A DNA stretch of 45,969 nt from an uncultured Arenicella sp. (GCA_937922925.1 CALAKU010000051.1:1-45969); one strand, 5' to 3'; counted from the stretch's first letter, positions 34,787-45,580 are shown. The notes: generated by a model from the sequence alone, not told the origin. Made by a program: numbers and translations.

Positions 34787-35569
34787 ATGGCGAAGATCAT
34801 CTCCATCACCAACCAAAAAGGTGGCGTGGGTAAAACCACGACTAGCATTAATCTGGCGGCGGCTTTGGTAAAACAAGGCCAACGTATATTACTGCTGGAC
34901 ATGGACCCACAAGGCAACGCGACCGTGGGTTTGGGCGTCGACACTCAATCGCTGGAGCACACGATCTACGATGTGTTGCTAAACGAATGCTCAGCCAAGA
35001 GTGCCATTTCACATACCGAAAGCGGAGTTGACGTGATGACGGCCGATGGTGATCTAGCTGGCGCACAGGTCGAGTTGCTTAACGAGATTGGCCGAGAACT
35101 GCGACTAAAAAAGGCCTTATCGAGTCTGCAAAACGACTACGATATGATTTTCATCGACTGCCCCCCGGCGTTGAACGTGCTGACAATCAATGCCTTGGTA
35201 GCCTCGAATTCGGTCATGATTCCTATGCAGTGTGAGTACTTTGCACTGGAAGGCTTGAGTGCACTTATTTCAACCATTCGGGCCATCCGCGAAACCCTTA
35301 ATAATGAGTTGAGAATAGAGGGTTTACTGCGCACCATGTTTGACCGTCGCAATAGCTTGTCAGGTGAAGTTAGCAAACAATTGCAAAGCCATTTTGGCAA
35401 GAAAGTGTATGACACTGTCATCCCTCGCAACGTTAGATTGGCCGAAGCGCCAAGTTATGGTGAGCCGGCAATTTATTACGCGCCTGAATCCAAAGGTGCG
35501 AAAGCCTATGTTGCTTTGGCGAGTGAAATGTTGGCGAAGCAGCCTGTGGCCGCAGTCGCGGCAGGATAG
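34787..35569 (+). CDS. parA: Chromosome partition ATPase ParA (Soj)
   Basis: A 260-residue ParA/MinD-type ATPase. The deviant Walker A KGGVGKTTTS is at residues 11-20, Walker A' LLLDMDPQGNAT near 37, and Walker B MIFIDCPPALN. Without a long N-terminal DNA-binding extension it is the chromosomal type. ATP-bound ParA coats the nucleoid and is released by ParB at parS, moving origins apart. It lies in the standard rsmG-parA-parB order. Candidate parS sites are at 21265-21308. Confidence 0.96.
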   Translation: MAKIISITNQKGGVGKTTTSINLAAALVKQGQRILLLDMDPQGNATVGLGVDTQSLEHTIYDVLLNECSAKSAISHTESGVDVMTADGDLAGAQVELLNEIGRELRLKKALSSLQNDYDMIFIDCPPALNVLTINALVASNSVMIPMQCEYFALEGLSALISTIRAIRETLNNELRIEGLLRTMFDRRNSLSGEVSKQLQSHFGKKVYDTVIPRNVRLAEAPSYGEPAIYYAPESKGAKAYVALASEMLAKQPVAAVAAG

Positions 35570-35577
35570 AATCGAGT

Positions 35578-36444
35578 ATGAGCAAAAAGAAAAAACGCTT
35601 GGGCCGTGGTTTAGATGCCTTGCTAAGTAGTTCGGCCCCGCAAGCGAAGGCAGAGCAAACAACACAAAGTGGCTCTGTCCCGAATACCCTACCAATAGAA
35701 GTGATGCAGCCCGGCCAGTACCAGCCGCGCACCAATATGGATGCAGATTCCTTACAGGAGCTTGCCGCATCGATTCAATCACAAGGCATTATCCAGCCAA
35801 TATTGGTGCGCCCAATAGCAGCGGGTAAATACGAAATCATTGCAGGCGAGCGCCGTTGGCGTGCTGCCCAGATCGCACAACTTGATGAAGTGCCGGTGCT
35901 GGTGCGCGACATCCCAGACGAAGCCACTTTGGCCGTTGCACTGATTGAAAATATCCAGCGAGAAAACTTAAACCCGGTAGAAGAAGCACTGGGGTTAAAA
36001 CGCTTGGTTGATGAGTTTGATTTAACTCATGAAGAAATGGCCAAAAGCGTGGGCCGCTCGCGAACCGCCGTCACTAACTTGCTTCGTTTGTTGAGTTTGA
36101 GCCACGGCGCCAAACAATTATTGGAGCATGGCAAAATCGAAATGGGTCACGCTCGTGCTCTTTTGGGTCTGCCTACTGAGCAACAAGATTGGGCGGCCGC
36201 CGAGGTTTATACCAAGCGGCTAAATGTGCGCCAAACTGAAGACTTGGTGCGTAATTATGCTAATCCTAAAAAGGCAAAAAGTGCCGTGCCCATTAAAACG
36301 GCCGATATTCGAAATCTCGAAGAACAGCTTGCTGAAAAGCTGGGCACTAAAGTTTCGGTTGAAGATAAAAACGGTAAAGGTCGTCTTGTAATCGAGTACA
36401 AAAACTTGGATATTCTTGACGGCATCATCGCGCACATAAAATAA
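35578..36444 (+). CDS. parB: Chromosome partition protein ParB (Spo0J)
   Basis: A 288-residue ParB. The basic N-terminal ParA-contact peptide KKKKRLGRGLDALL is followed by the CTP-binding domain with GERRWRAAQ (residues 90-98) and ENIQRENLNPVEEA, then the parS-binding helix-turn-helix (HEEMAKSVGRSRTAVTN) and a C-terminal dimerisation part. It loads on parS and spreads. It starts 8 bp after parA and shares its transcript. Confidence 0.96.
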   Translation: MSKKKKRLGRGLDALLSSSAPQAKAEQTTQSGSVPNTLPIEVMQPGQYQPRTNMDADSLQELAASIQSQGIIQPILVRPIAAGKYEIIAGERRWRAAQIAQLDEVPVLVRDIPDEATLAVALIENIQRENLNPVEEALGLKRLVDEFDLTHEEMAKSVGRSRTAVTNLLRLLSLSHGAKQLLEHGKIEMGHARALLGLPTEQQDWAAAEVYTKRLNVRQTEDLVRNYANPKKAKSAVPIKTADIRNLEEQLAEKLGTKVSVEDKNGKGRLVIEYKNLDILDGIIAHIK

Positions 36445-36474
36445 AAAGGGCCAAACCCGATACTGGGCTTGGCC
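36442..36474 (-). terminator. Terminator of the kinase operon
   Basis: GGCCAAACCC (36449-36458) and GGGCTTGGCC (36465-36474) pair with one mismatch. On the minus strand the stem is followed by a T-rich run, so it best fits transcription arriving from the kinases at 36686, but it also sits right after parB. The rest of the gap to 36685 shows nothing clear. Confidence 0.6.
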
Positions 36475-36685
36475 GAACCAGTTCTCTGTAAGGAGTGAGA
36501 AGAGAAATTTTGCCGTTCAACAATCAAGGCTTATTTGAGTAAGGCTGTATGCCCTCGCGCTCAAGCGCTTGGCCTAAGTTTAAGACCTCAAGAGAATCGA
36601 TAAGCCTTTAAGAAAATAATCATACGCGCCCTGTCTATCAAACAACAACTGGCCGAATGACCACTTTACCCATGGCAAAACCGAG

Positions 36686-38419
36686 TTAAGACGACATTAG
36701 GCGAATCATGGCCTTTTTGAATTCGTTCACGTCGACCGGTTTGTGCAATATCTCATACCCGGTTTCAACGACTTCTTTGAGTCTACTTGGTGACGTATCG
36801 CCAGTCACAATGATGCTTGGAATGGCTTTACCTATTTCGCGCTCAATCGCAAGGCATGCATCGGTACCAGTGAGATTGTTACGCAAACGATAATCGGCCA
36901 CGATAAAATCGGGCTCTGTATTTTGCTCGCGCAATTTGTTGATTGCGTCTTCTTGAGATTCACCACAAATTGCACGACAGCCCCATTCGCTGAGTAAGCT
37001 TTGCATGCTATCTAAGATGCTCATATCGTCGTCGATGACTAAGATTGTTAAGCCCTCAAGCTTATCGATTAATACATCGGGCTTGACCACTTTAACTTCA
37101 CTCATGGCTCCTTCTTTCAGGGCAATTTTAAACACAGACCCTTGCCCAGATTTGGATTCAACCGCGATGGGAATACTCAACAAATCGCAAAGTCGTTTTG
37201 AAATCGCCAAGCCGAGACCGAAGCCGCGGTTGCGGTCTCGTTCTGGATTGCCTAATTGATAGTACTCAGAAAAAATATTATCCAATTCATCATTTGGAAT
37301 GCCAACGCCACTGTCTTTGATTGCCACCTCGATCAAACCGGAATCTGTGCGGCAAGCTGCTAGTTCTATCCCGCCTTGGTTCGTGAACTTGACCGCATTG
37401 GACAGCAAGTTTCGCAGTACGCGCAGCAAAAGTGTTTGATCGGTGAATACATAAAGCTCTTGTGCTGAGACGTTGATACTCAGGTCTTTCTCTCGCACTC
37501 TGGCCTCGAACTCGGTTTCTAAGTTTTTTAAAAGCTCAGTGAGTGAAATGTTTTCCAGTGACACCTCAACCACACCAGCATCGAGTTTTGAAACATCTAG
37601 CAGGCTTCGAAACGAATTACCAAGCGCCTCCATCGACGTGGAGACGCCTTTAAGTAACTTCTTAGCTGTGTCACCACTGATGTGATTTTCAAGTGCCGAC
37701 AGCAACAGACCGGTTGAATGCAGGGGTTGTCGTAAGTCGTGACTGGCAGCGGCTAGAAATCGATTTTTGTCTTCCATTGATTTCTCGGCGATGCGCTTTT
37801 TCTCCTCCAACGAATCGGCCATGGCTTGTTGTTCAAGTTGCAGGCGGATGAGTTGGTTGACCTCGATGTTCGAGACCCGCGCGAGATACAACATGAACAC
37901 ATTGAAAAACACAAAGCCCCAGGCAAAGCTGGCGTAAACGCCATTTTGATAGAATAAAAAGACGGCGCTCAATGAAATGAAAAGAGGAAACCAAAACACC
38001 AAAAATGTGAGCCTAGATGCGGTGAGTGCCATCGTTGCCGACACTAAAAAAATAAAGTAAGTGAAAATGAACACCAGCAACAATAGGGGTTGCTCAGGTA
38101 CGAAAAACACAGGCAAGGCCATACCCCAGAAAACACTGGCGATGCCGACATTGACGCTATAAAGAAGATGATATTTTCCAACGTTTTCAGTAGTCACCTT
38201 GGCCTGATCGATTTTTGGATAAAGCCAATACCATCGTACCAACATCAAAACGCAATTGGGCAACAACCAAAGCCAAACAATGGCCGCTGGGTTGGTTTGC
38301 CAATTAAAGTAAGCAAACGCTGCAACTAATAGCAGTAGCGCCCAATTTGGTGTTCTGCGATTGTTGAGTATTTTGAAGACCTCAACATCGATCAAAGCGG
38401 CGGTTTCTTGATGTGTCAT
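36686..38419 (-). CDS. Hybrid sensor histidine kinase 1
   Basis: A 577-residue membrane kinase. It has about six membrane segments (residues 25-180), a short coiled linker, HisKA with the phosphorylated H227 in AAASHDLRQPL, HATPase_c with the N box at N337/N341, G boxes DSGVGIP and FGLGLAI, and a C-terminal receiver domain (about 456-577) with acidic pair D463/D464, phospho-Asp D509 and K560. No periplasmic sensor loop of size is seen, so it may sense within or through the membrane. Its ATG overlaps the stop of kinase 2 as ATGA. The same domain order and H-box in its neighbour show it arose by duplication. Confidence 0.9.
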   Translation of the reverse strand: MTHQETAALIDVEVFKILNNRRTPNWALLLLVAAFAYFNWQTNPAAIVWLWLLPNCVLMLVRWYWLYPKIDQAKVTTENVGKYHLLYSVNVGIASVFWGMALPVFFVPEQPLLLLVFIFTYFIFLVSATMALTASRLTFLVFWFPLFISLSAVFLFYQNGVYASFAWGFVFFNVFMLYLARVSNIEVNQLIRLQLEQQAMADSLEEKKRIAEKSMEDKNRFLAAASHDLRQPLHSTGLLLSALENHISGDTAKKLLKGVSTSMEALGNSFRSLLDVSKLDAGVVEVSLENISLTELLKNLETEFEARVREKDLSINVSAQELYVFTDQTLLLRVLRNLLSNAVKFTNQGGIELAACRTDSGLIEVAIKDSGVGIPNDELDNIFSEYYQLGNPERDRNRGFGLGLAISKRLCDLLSIPIAVESKSGQGSVFKIALKEGAMSEVKVVKPDVLIDKLEGLTILVIDDDMSILDSMQSLLSEWGCRAICGESQEDAINKLREQNTEPDFIVADYRLRNNLTGTDACLAIEREIGKAIPSIIVTGDTSPSRLKEVVETGYEILHKPVDVNEFKKAMIRLMSS

Positions 38420-40146
38420 TGCGTTGATTGAACCGTATTGAACACAGCTGATTTCAATTCGTTTGCTTCAATCGGTTTATGCAAAACCAGTAAGTTGGAA
38501 TCATAAGCCAGTTGGATGCGATCTGGCGCGGTATCACCGGTGATCAAAATGGCGGGCACAGGCTCATTAAATTCATCGCGGATTTGTTCGATCAAAGAAA
38601 TACCATCTTGATGTCTCAACCTTAAATCACTGATGATTAGATCGGGCTTTTTATGTTTTTCGGTTAGCTTGCGCAGCGCCTCATCGCCGGTTTCGGCCAC
38701 CACGACCTTACAACCCCACGACGACAGAACATCCTGCATGCCCTGCAAAATATCCGCTTCGTCATCGATTACTGCTACGATCAGCCCTTCTATGTTGACC
38801 GGCGTATTTAATTGGGAGTTTACGAGCGGGGCTTCGCTAGAGCGAAGGCTTAGCGTTACCGTAGTACCGACGTTTTTTTTGGAGTCAATAGACAAAGGAA
38901 TGTCGGCGAGTGCGCAGAGGCGCTTAACAATGGATAAACCCAAGCCAAGGCCTTTGTCACGATTTCGCTCGGGATTATTAAGCTGTTTAAATTCGTCAAA
39001 AATACGGTCTAACTGGTCTTCTTCTATACCAATGCCTGAGTCTCGGATTTGCAGATCGATGGTTTGCGATACGGGCTTGGCGTCGAGGTGAATAACGCCT
39101 TTGTGCGAAAATTTGACAGCATTGTCAATTAGGTTGCCAAGGATGCGTCGTAAAATAGTCGGGTCACAGTCCGCAGTGAGTTGTTCATCCACATTAATGC
39201 TGAAGCTTAGGCCATTGGCATGGGTTGAATGCTCGTCAACTAATTGAGCCAGTAGTGATCTCAATGCCACCGGCGACGGTTCATAGCGCACCGCGCTGGC
39301 GTCGAGCTTAGAGATGTCCAACAGGCTGTGCAGCATCTTGTTAAGGCTGCGCAGTGATCGATTAATTTTATCTAGGGTTTGTTTGTCCTTCGGGTCACTG
39401 GCACGATGCGCAAGAGAATCAACAAACAAATTGATGGCACTCAGGGGTTGGCGCAAGTCGTGGCTCGCCGCAGCAAAAAATTGGGTTTTAGAGAGTGTTG
39501 CAGTGGTGGCAATGTCCTTTTCTTTTTCTAAGTCGTCTACCAATTTCAGCTTGTCGAAGGTGGTTTGGTTCCATTGTCGAAACAAGCCATGCACGTTGTA
39601 AGCCGCGTAGACTAAAATCCCCACATACAGAGGTAGAGCGAAACGCAGGAATTCGAAGATCTCGCCTTTGTGATCAAACAACATAAGCCAAAACGGCAAA
39701 GTAATACCCGCAGCAAAACTGTAAAACACCGGCGCATAAGAAAAGGTGGTGGGAATCGCGGCAGAGATATAGCCTGTATAGACACAGAAAACGACCACCA
39801 TAAACGCGGTGTCGTTGTCACTGTAAAACCAACCAGGCATTACGCCCCAACTCAGGCCCATCAAAAATGCTGAGGCGCAGCCACGAATCATCCATAAGTC
39901 GCCACCAAAACCTTTAGAGTTAGGTTTGCGGTGTTGCAATGAGATCAGTGTAAAAATACCAGCCAAAAATATGCAGGCTAACCAAGGTGCAATCGCTTCC
40001 CAGGCTACCCGCGTCGACAAAAACCAAGCCGACAAACCGGCGATAATACAGTGGCCGATGCCAGTCATGGCTCGATGCTCAACCATAAAATTGATGCGCT
40101 GATCGAGCAAAAATTGACTAAACTCGTTATTTGATGCCTTGTTCAT
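38416..40146 (-). CDS. Hybrid sensor histidine kinase 2, paralogue
   Basis: A 576-residue protein with the same plan as kinase 1: about six membrane segments up to residue 180, HisKA with H229 in AAASHDLRQPL, HATPase_c (DNAVKF, DSGIGI, LGLGLSI) and a receiver with D461/D462, D507 and K557. The catalytic halves are clearly similar to kinase 1 (for example NPERNRDKGLGLGLSIVKRLC against NPERDRNRGFGLGLAISKRLC, aligned around residues 391-411), but the membrane parts differ greatly, so the inputs probably differ. It is the first gene of the leftward pair and faces the regulator gene across 130 bp. Confidence 0.9.
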   Translation of the reverse strand: MNKASNNEFSQFLLDQRINFMVEHRAMTGIGHCIIAGLSAWFLSTRVAWEAIAPWLACIFLAGIFTLISLQHRKPNSKGFGGDLWMIRGCASAFLMGLSWGVMPGWFYSDNDTAFMVVVFCVYTGYISAAIPTTFSYAPVFYSFAAGITLPFWLMLFDHKGEIFEFLRFALPLYVGILVYAAYNVHGLFRQWNQTTFDKLKLVDDLEKEKDIATTATLSKTQFFAAASHDLRQPLSAINLFVDSLAHRASDPKDKQTLDKINRSLRSLNKMLHSLLDISKLDASAVRYEPSPVALRSLLAQLVDEHSTHANGLSFSINVDEQLTADCDPTILRRILGNLIDNAVKFSHKGVIHLDAKPVSQTIDLQIRDSGIGIEEDQLDRIFDEFKQLNNPERNRDKGLGLGLSIVKRLCALADIPLSIDSKKNVGTTVTLSLRSSEAPLVNSQLNTPVNIEGLIVAVIDDEADILQGMQDVLSSWGCKVVVAETGDEALRKLTEKHKKPDLIISDLRLRHQDGISLIEQIRDEFNEPVPAILITGDTAPDRIQLAYDSNLLVLHKPIEANELKSAVFNTVQSTQ

Positions 40147-40191
40147 CCCGTCGCTGGATTTTCAATAGATTTTCATTATTAGTGGCGTACG

Positions 40192-40205
40192 TGGCCAAAT
40201 GGCCA
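40192..40205. promoter_or_regulatory. Palindromic repeat in the kinase-regulator gap
   Basis: TGGCCA is repeated with a 2-bp AA spacer; since TGGCCA is itself a palindrome, this forms a near-perfect 14-bp inverted repeat in the divergent promoter region. It could be an operator for the LuxR-type regulator next door; this is inference. Confidence 0.35.
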
Positions 40206-40245
40206 GTTGACCTATTTGCTTAAGCGATAGCATAGTAGAGTTTAC

Positions 40246-40280
40246 GTTAAATGCGAGAGGTAAATGCGAGGAGTAAATGC
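40246..40280 (+). repeat. Three tandem copies at the regulator start
   Basis: GTTAAATGCGAGAG (40246-40259), GTAAATGCGAGGA (40260-40272) and GTAAATGC (40273-40280) are near-identical direct repeats. Each holds an ATG, and the copies also provide the purine-rich ribosome site for the true start at 40277. Confidence 0.75.
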
Positions 40281-40918
40281 AGCCGCGAAGAATTCTCATC
40301 TTAGACGACCATCCATTGTTTGCAGATGGCCTTGCTTTGATACTTTCAACCATGGTTGAGAATATCGAAACAACCATCGCCAGCGATGCGCTTGAGGCGC
40401 TTACCGATAAAGCTGCATTATTGGAATACGACCTGGTGTTGATCGATTTGCACATGCCTCGTTTTACTGGCTTTGGTTTTCTCACCGCGGTGCAAACCCA
40501 AAATCTGCCGATTGATGTGGCTGTTATTTCGGGCTCTGAGCGATTAAGTGACGTAGAAAAAGCGATTCGTTTGGGCGCAAAAGGGTTTATTCCCAAAGAC
40601 AGTAATAGTCAAGAAATGGTCAACGCCGTCGAGGATTTACTAGAGAATAAACGCTATCTGCCGATTCAGTTTGATGGCAAAGTCGATTGGGTGTTACCGC
40701 CACTTAAAAAGCCCATCAAAGCCAACCCACTGACCAAGCGGCAAACGCAAGTATTGGAACTCATGAGCGATGGCATGCAAAACAAACAAATTGCAGTGGT
40801 TTTAGGTGTCAGCGTCTCATCGATCAAGGGTCACGTAGAACTATTGTTCAAACATCTCAATGTCAATAATCGTACCGCTTGCGTGAAAGCAGCGCATGAC
40901 GCCAAGTTAATTTCATAA
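40277..40918 (+). CDS. LuxR-family response regulator
   Basis: A 213-residue NarL/FixJ-type regulator. The receiver domain (1-125) has D10/D11 in LDDH, the phospho-Asp in VLIDLHMP (about D54) and the lysine in FIPKDS; the DNA-binding LuxR helix-turn-helix (about 150-205) reads LTKRQTQVLELMSDGMQNKQIA and VSVSSIKGHV. It is divergent from the two hybrid kinases and the likely receiver of their phosphate, although both kinases also carry their own receiver. ATG 40277 is preceded by GAGGAG. Confidence 0.9.
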   Translation: MQPRRILILDDHPLFADGLALILSTMVENIETTIASDALEALTDKAALLEYDLVLIDLHMPRFTGFGFLTAVQTQNLPIDVAVISGSERLSDVEKAIRLGAKGFIPKDSNSQEMVNAVEDLLENKRYLPIQFDGKVDWVLPPLKKPIKANPLTKRQTQVLELMSDGMQNKQIAVVLGVSVSSIKGHVELLFKHLNVNNRTACVKAAHDAKLIS

Positions 40919-40943
40919 CTTTATTTCAAAACTTTATTTCAAA
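40918..40943 (+). repeat. 13-bp tandem duplication after the regulator
   Basis: ACTTTATTTCAAA occurs twice in perfect tandem, starting in the stop codon of the regulator gene. It has no obvious role. Confidence 0.7.
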
Positions 40944-41213
40944 AAAAGGTCGAGCTGGACCTGGCCGAGTTCACAACACAACTGGGTACTTCGTTGGGAA
41001 CTTCATAAAGGCATTTGAACTTAAGCACTCGCTTTTTCTCAAGATTGATCCGAGCCAACGATTAATTGCGGCAAAGGCTTTTTACAAGCCTTGGTCGGCG
41101 GGCTATTTTCGCTTCTAAAACTCCATTAAAAGCCTTGGTTTAATTACCTCTGACAGCATTGCGAAAGCCCATGTGAGGCTATATACTCCGCACGCGGTCA
41201 AAAAGGCAGATTT
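40919..41213. other. Regulator-atpI intergenic region
   Basis: This 295-bp gap contains the tandem duplication above, a hairpin AAGGCTT/AAGCCTT (41074-41092) without a T-run, and the atp promoter at 41159-41187. No gene was found. Confidence 0.6.
41159..41187 (+). promoter_or_regulatory. Candidate ATP synthase operon promoter
   Basis: TTGCGA (41159-41164) and TATACT (41182-41187) are separated by exactly 17 bp and lie 27 bp before the atpI ATG. It is the best promoter-like match in the window. Confidence 0.6.
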
Positions 41214-41627
41214 ATGACAGATACGGCACGGCAAACTGAAACTCAGCCCAAGCCTGGTGTGTTAGTTAAATTGGCAGCTTTGCAAGCGGTGGCCACAGCA
41301 TTGATTGGCCTGATTTTGCTCTACTTTTTTGACCTCAGAGAAGCCGTTTCGGCGGTCTTGGGCGGCGGCATCGCGATAGTGATGACATTGTTCATGGCGC
41401 TTCGGCTATTCTCCGCGCACCGCGTCGCTTTGATTCGAGATGTGTCTGCGCAGGAAACGCTAATCCGATTTTATCTTAGCGTTATTTTGAAAGTTTTATT
41501 CACTCTGGTGATGATGGCTATGTGCCTAATTGTCATCAAAGTATCGGTACTGCCTTTTATAATCGCGTACCTCATGGCGGCAATGGTGGTGAATTGGTTG
41601 AGCTTACTTTGGCTCGATCACGATTAA
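41214..41627 (+). CDS. atpI: ATP synthase protein I
   Basis: A 137-residue membrane protein with four hydrophobic segments, the first of the operon. Segments with VLGGGIAIVMTLFMAL and MMAMCLIVIKVSVLPFIIAY match the AtpI family, thought to help c-ring assembly or Mg uptake. It is 50 bp before atpB. Sequence conservation in this family is low, so the call rests mainly on position and topology. Confidence 0.85.
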   Translation: MTDTARQTETQPKPGVLVKLAALQAVATALIGLILLYFFDLREAVSAVLGGGIAIVMTLFMALRLFSAHRVALIRDVSAQETLIRFYLSVILKVLFTLVMMAMCLIVIKVSVLPFIIAYLMAAMVVNWLSLLWLDHD

Positions 41628-41668
41628 ACCAGATTGCTGAATTAAGCACGACATTAACATTAGTTTGA

Positions 41669-42529
<861 letters not shown>

Positions 42530-42562
42530 CCGTTTTTTAAATTAATACATTCTCTTAAATAG

Positions 42563-42856
<294 letters not shown>

Positions 42857-42890
42857 GCACTGGCTTAATTCAAGTAAGAGGAACGATAAG

Positions 42891-43370
42891 ATGAATATTA
42901 ACTGGACCTTATTTGGCCAATCCATCGCGTTCTTCGTATTTGTCTGGTTTTGCAAAAAGTACGTTTGGCCGCCCATGGTAGGCGCTATGGCCGATCGTCA
43001 AAAGCAAATCGCCGATGGCTTAGCGGCCGCTGAGAAAGGCCAACAAGCTCAAGAAGTCGCAGAGCAAGAAGCTGCGAAGTTAGTGAGCGAGGCTAAATCG
43101 CAAGCCGCTGAGATCATTGCCAACGCTGAAAAGCGCGGCAGTGCGGTGGTAGACGAAGCAAAAGAGACAGCAACTGCTGAGAAAGAACGCATTGTGGCCT
43201 CTGCCATGGCAGAAGTAGAACAAAGCGTTCATTCAGCGCGCGAAGAATTGCGCGGCCAAGTGTCGAGTATCGCTGTTGCTGCTGCGAGTAAAATCGCTGC
43301 CAAAGAGATCGACCAAGCGGCACATGCCGATTTGATCGAAGATTTGGTGACTCAGCTCAAAGCTAGTTAG
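42891..43370 (+). CDS. atpF: ATP synthase F0 subunit b
   Basis: A 159-residue subunit b: one N-terminal membrane span ([25 protein letters not shown], over residues 3-27, with the FxxFVWFxxKYxWPP signature), then a long charged and alanine-rich helix forming the peripheral stalk. It links F0 to the delta subunit. AGAGGAACG precedes ATG 42891. Confidence 0.96.
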   Translation: MNINWTLFGQSIAFFVFVWFCKKYVWPPMVGAMADRQKQIADGLAAAEKGQQAQEVAEQEAAKLVSEAKSQAAEIIANAEKRGSAVVDEAKETATAEKERIVASAMAEVEQSVHSAREELRGQVSSIAVAAASKIAAKEIDQAAHADLIEDLVTQLKAS

Positions 43371-43397
43371 TCGGCTAAAACCACACAGGTAAGAAGA

Positions 43398-43934
43398 ATG
43401 GCAGACAACGCATCGATCGCCCGACCTTATGCCAAAGCGGTATTTGAGTTGGCGCAAGAAAGTAATGCTTTCGACGCTTGGGCTGACGCCCTGGCTAAGC
43501 TCTCTGGAGTAAGCCAAGACGCTGATTTCGCAAAGTTAGTAAGCGACCCAAAAGTGTCGTCAAGCCAACTTAATGAGCTATTAGAAAGCTTGGTTGGCGA
43601 AAGTATGCCCTCCGGCGGCAATAACTTTATTCGCCTAGTTGTTGATAATGATCGCGCGCTAGCGCTCAGCGAAATCCAAAGCCAATTCACCGCTTTGGTT
43701 GCCAAAGCAAAGGCGTCGGTCAATGCAGAAGTTAAAACGGCCATGGCATTAAACGACGAGCAAAAAGCCGCTCTCGTTGGTGCCCTCGAGCAGCGCCTTG
43801 GATTAAAAGTAAACTTGCAAGAGACTGTCGACGCCAATTTGGTTGGCGGCGCGGTTATTAAGGCAGGCGATCTTGTTATTGATGGCTCTGCCAAAGGCCG
43901 AATCGAAAAATTAACCAGCGCCTTAATGCGCTAA
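43398..43934 (+). CDS. atpH: ATP synthase F1 subunit delta
   Basis: A 178-residue delta subunit. The start ARPYAKAVFELAQE is the family's first helix, followed by the N-terminal six-helix bundle, and the C-terminal part has LVGGAVIKAGDLVIDGSAKGRIEKL. It holds the stalk to the top of F1. AGGTAAGAAG lies before ATG 43398. Confidence 0.96.
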   Translation: MADNASIARPYAKAVFELAQESNAFDAWADALAKLSGVSQDADFAKLVSDPKVSSSQLNELLESLVGESMPSGGNNFIRLVVDNDRALALSEIQSQFTALVAKAKASVNAEVKTAMALNDEQKAALVGALEQRLGLKVNLQETVDANLVGGAVIKAGDLVIDGSAKGRIEKLTSALMR

Positions 43935-43998
43935 TCGAACTAGGGCCGCTTTTCAATGGCGGCAGCTAGACTGTAAAGAAAGTTGAGGACAATGTGTC

Positions 43999-45540
43999 AT
44001 GACAACGCAATTAAACCCGTCTGAAATCAGTAATCTGATCAAAGATCGGATCAAAAATTTCGAGGCATCCGCAGAATCGCGCACTGAAGGTACAGTCGTG
44101 AGTCTAACTGACGGCATCGCTCGCATTCACGGATTAACCGAAGCAATGCAAGGAGAAATGCTTGAGTTCCCCGGAGACATTTTTGGTTTGGCGCTGAACT
44201 TAGAGCAAGACTCTGTTGGTGCGGTAATCTTAGGCGACTACAAAAACATTTCTGAAGGCGATACGGTTAAATGCACTGGTCGTATTTTGGAAGTGCCTGT
44301 TGGTCGTGAATTGTTAGGTCGAGTTGTCGATTCATTGGGTCGCCCTATCGACGGCAAAGGCTCAGTTGAAACTACCGAAACCTCACCAATTGAAAAAATC
44401 GCACCAGGCGTGATCGAACGCCAAGGTGTAGACCAACCATTGGAAACCGGGTTTAAATCAATCGACGCCATGGTTCCGATTGGCCGAGGCCAGCGTGAAT
44501 TGATTATTGGCGACCGTCAAACGGGCAAAACCGCCATTGCGATCGACGCGATCATCAACCAAAAAGGTAAAGACGTAAAATGCATCTACGTTGCCATCGG
44601 TCAAAAAGCATCGTCGGTTGCCGGCGTAGTTCGCAAACTTGAAGAGCACAATGCAATGGATTACACCATTGTTGTTGCCGCTAACGCATCTGATTCAGCA
44701 GCACTGCAATACATTGCTCCGTATTCTGGCTGCACCATGGGCGAATATTTTCGCGACCACGGTGAAGACGCTCTAATCATCTATGATGATTTATCTAAGC
44801 AAGCGGTTGCCTATCGTCAAGTATCATTACTATTGCGTCGCCCGCCGGGTCGAGAGGCCTACCCTGGTGACGTATTCTATTTGCACTCACGTCTACTAGA
44901 GCGTTCATCACGAATTAACGCCGACGAAGTCGAGCGCCGCACTGGTGTGAAAGGCAAAACCGGTTCACTTACCGCCTTGCCTATTATTGAGACCCAAGCT
45001 GGCGACGTATCGGCGTTCGTACCGACCAATGTAATTTCGATTACAGACGGCCAAATCTTTATGGAAACCGACTTGTTTAACTCGGGCATTCGCCCAGCGG
45101 TTGATCCGGGTTTATCGGTTTCTCGAGTAGGCGGTGCGGCACAAACCAACATTATTAAGAAGTTAGGTGGTGGTGTCCGTTTGGCACTGGCTCAATATCG
45201 CGAGCTAGCCGCTTTCTCGCAGTTCGCTTCAGACTTAGACGAAGCCACACGTGCGCAATTATCACGTGGTGAGCGGGTGACTGAATTGATGAAGCAGCCT
45301 CAGTACGCTCCAATGTCAACGGCTCAAGTCGCCGCGTCATTGTTTGCAGCCAACGAAGGCTACTTTGACGACGTAGAAAAAGATCGAGTGGTTGCCTGCG
45401 AAGCGGCAATGCAAGCACATCTAAAAGCCAATTTTGGCGATTTGATCGACAGCATTAACGCCGAACCAAAATTAAGCGACGAAGTCACTGAGAAGCTGCA
45501 CGCAGCACTTAAAGATTTTAAAGCAAACGGCAGCTATTAA
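43999..45540 (+). CDS. atpA: ATP synthase F1 subunit alpha
   Basis: A 513-residue alpha subunit, the same length as in E. coli. The P-loop [13 protein letters not shown] is near residue 170, and the ATPase alpha/beta signature [13 protein letters not shown] near 367. It binds nucleotide without turning it over and forms the catalytic hexamer with beta. The gap to atpG holds a hairpin. Confidence 0.98.
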   Translation: MTTQLNPSEISNLIKDRIKNFEASAESRTEGTVVSLTDGIARIHGLTEAMQGEMLEFPGDIFGLALNLEQDSVGAVILGDYKNISEGDTVKCTGRILEVPVGRELLGRVVDSLGRPIDGKGSVETTETSPIEKIAPGVIERQGVDQPLETGFKSIDAMVPIGRGQRELIIGDRQTGKTAIAIDAIINQKGKDVKCIYVAIGQKASSVAGVVRKLEEHNAMDYTIVVAANASDSAALQYIAPYSGCTMGEYFRDHGEDALIIYDDLSKQAVAYRQVSLLLRRPPGREAYPGDVFYLHSRLLERSSRINADEVERRTGVKGKTGSLTALPIIETQAGDVSAFVPTNVISITDGQIFMETDLFNSGIRPAVDPGLSVSRVGGAAQTNIIKKLGGGVRLALAQYRELAAFSQFASDLDEATRAQLSRGERVTELMKQPQYAPMSTAQVAASLFAANEGYFDDVEKDRVVACEAAMQAHLKANFGDLIDSINAEPKLSDEVTEKLHAALKDFKANGSY

Positions 45541-45564
45541 TTCGCTGCGTTTGCTAAGGCAAAC

Positions 45565-45580
45565 AGCCGGCTTGCCGGCT
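45565..45580 (+). other. Hairpin between atpA and atpG
   Basis: AGCCGG (45565-45570) and CCGGCT (45575-45580) form a GC-rich stem with a CTTG loop in the 110-bp atpA-atpG gap. There is no T-run. It may alter message stability or expression between the two subunits, which are needed in a 3 to 1 ratio. Confidence 0.5.

Noticed and set aside
45251..45270. CACGTG cores inside atpA (and at 7113-7120 in pepN) as further parS sites
   Set aside because: Only the 6-bp core matches; the flanking GTTNC and GAAAC arms are absent.
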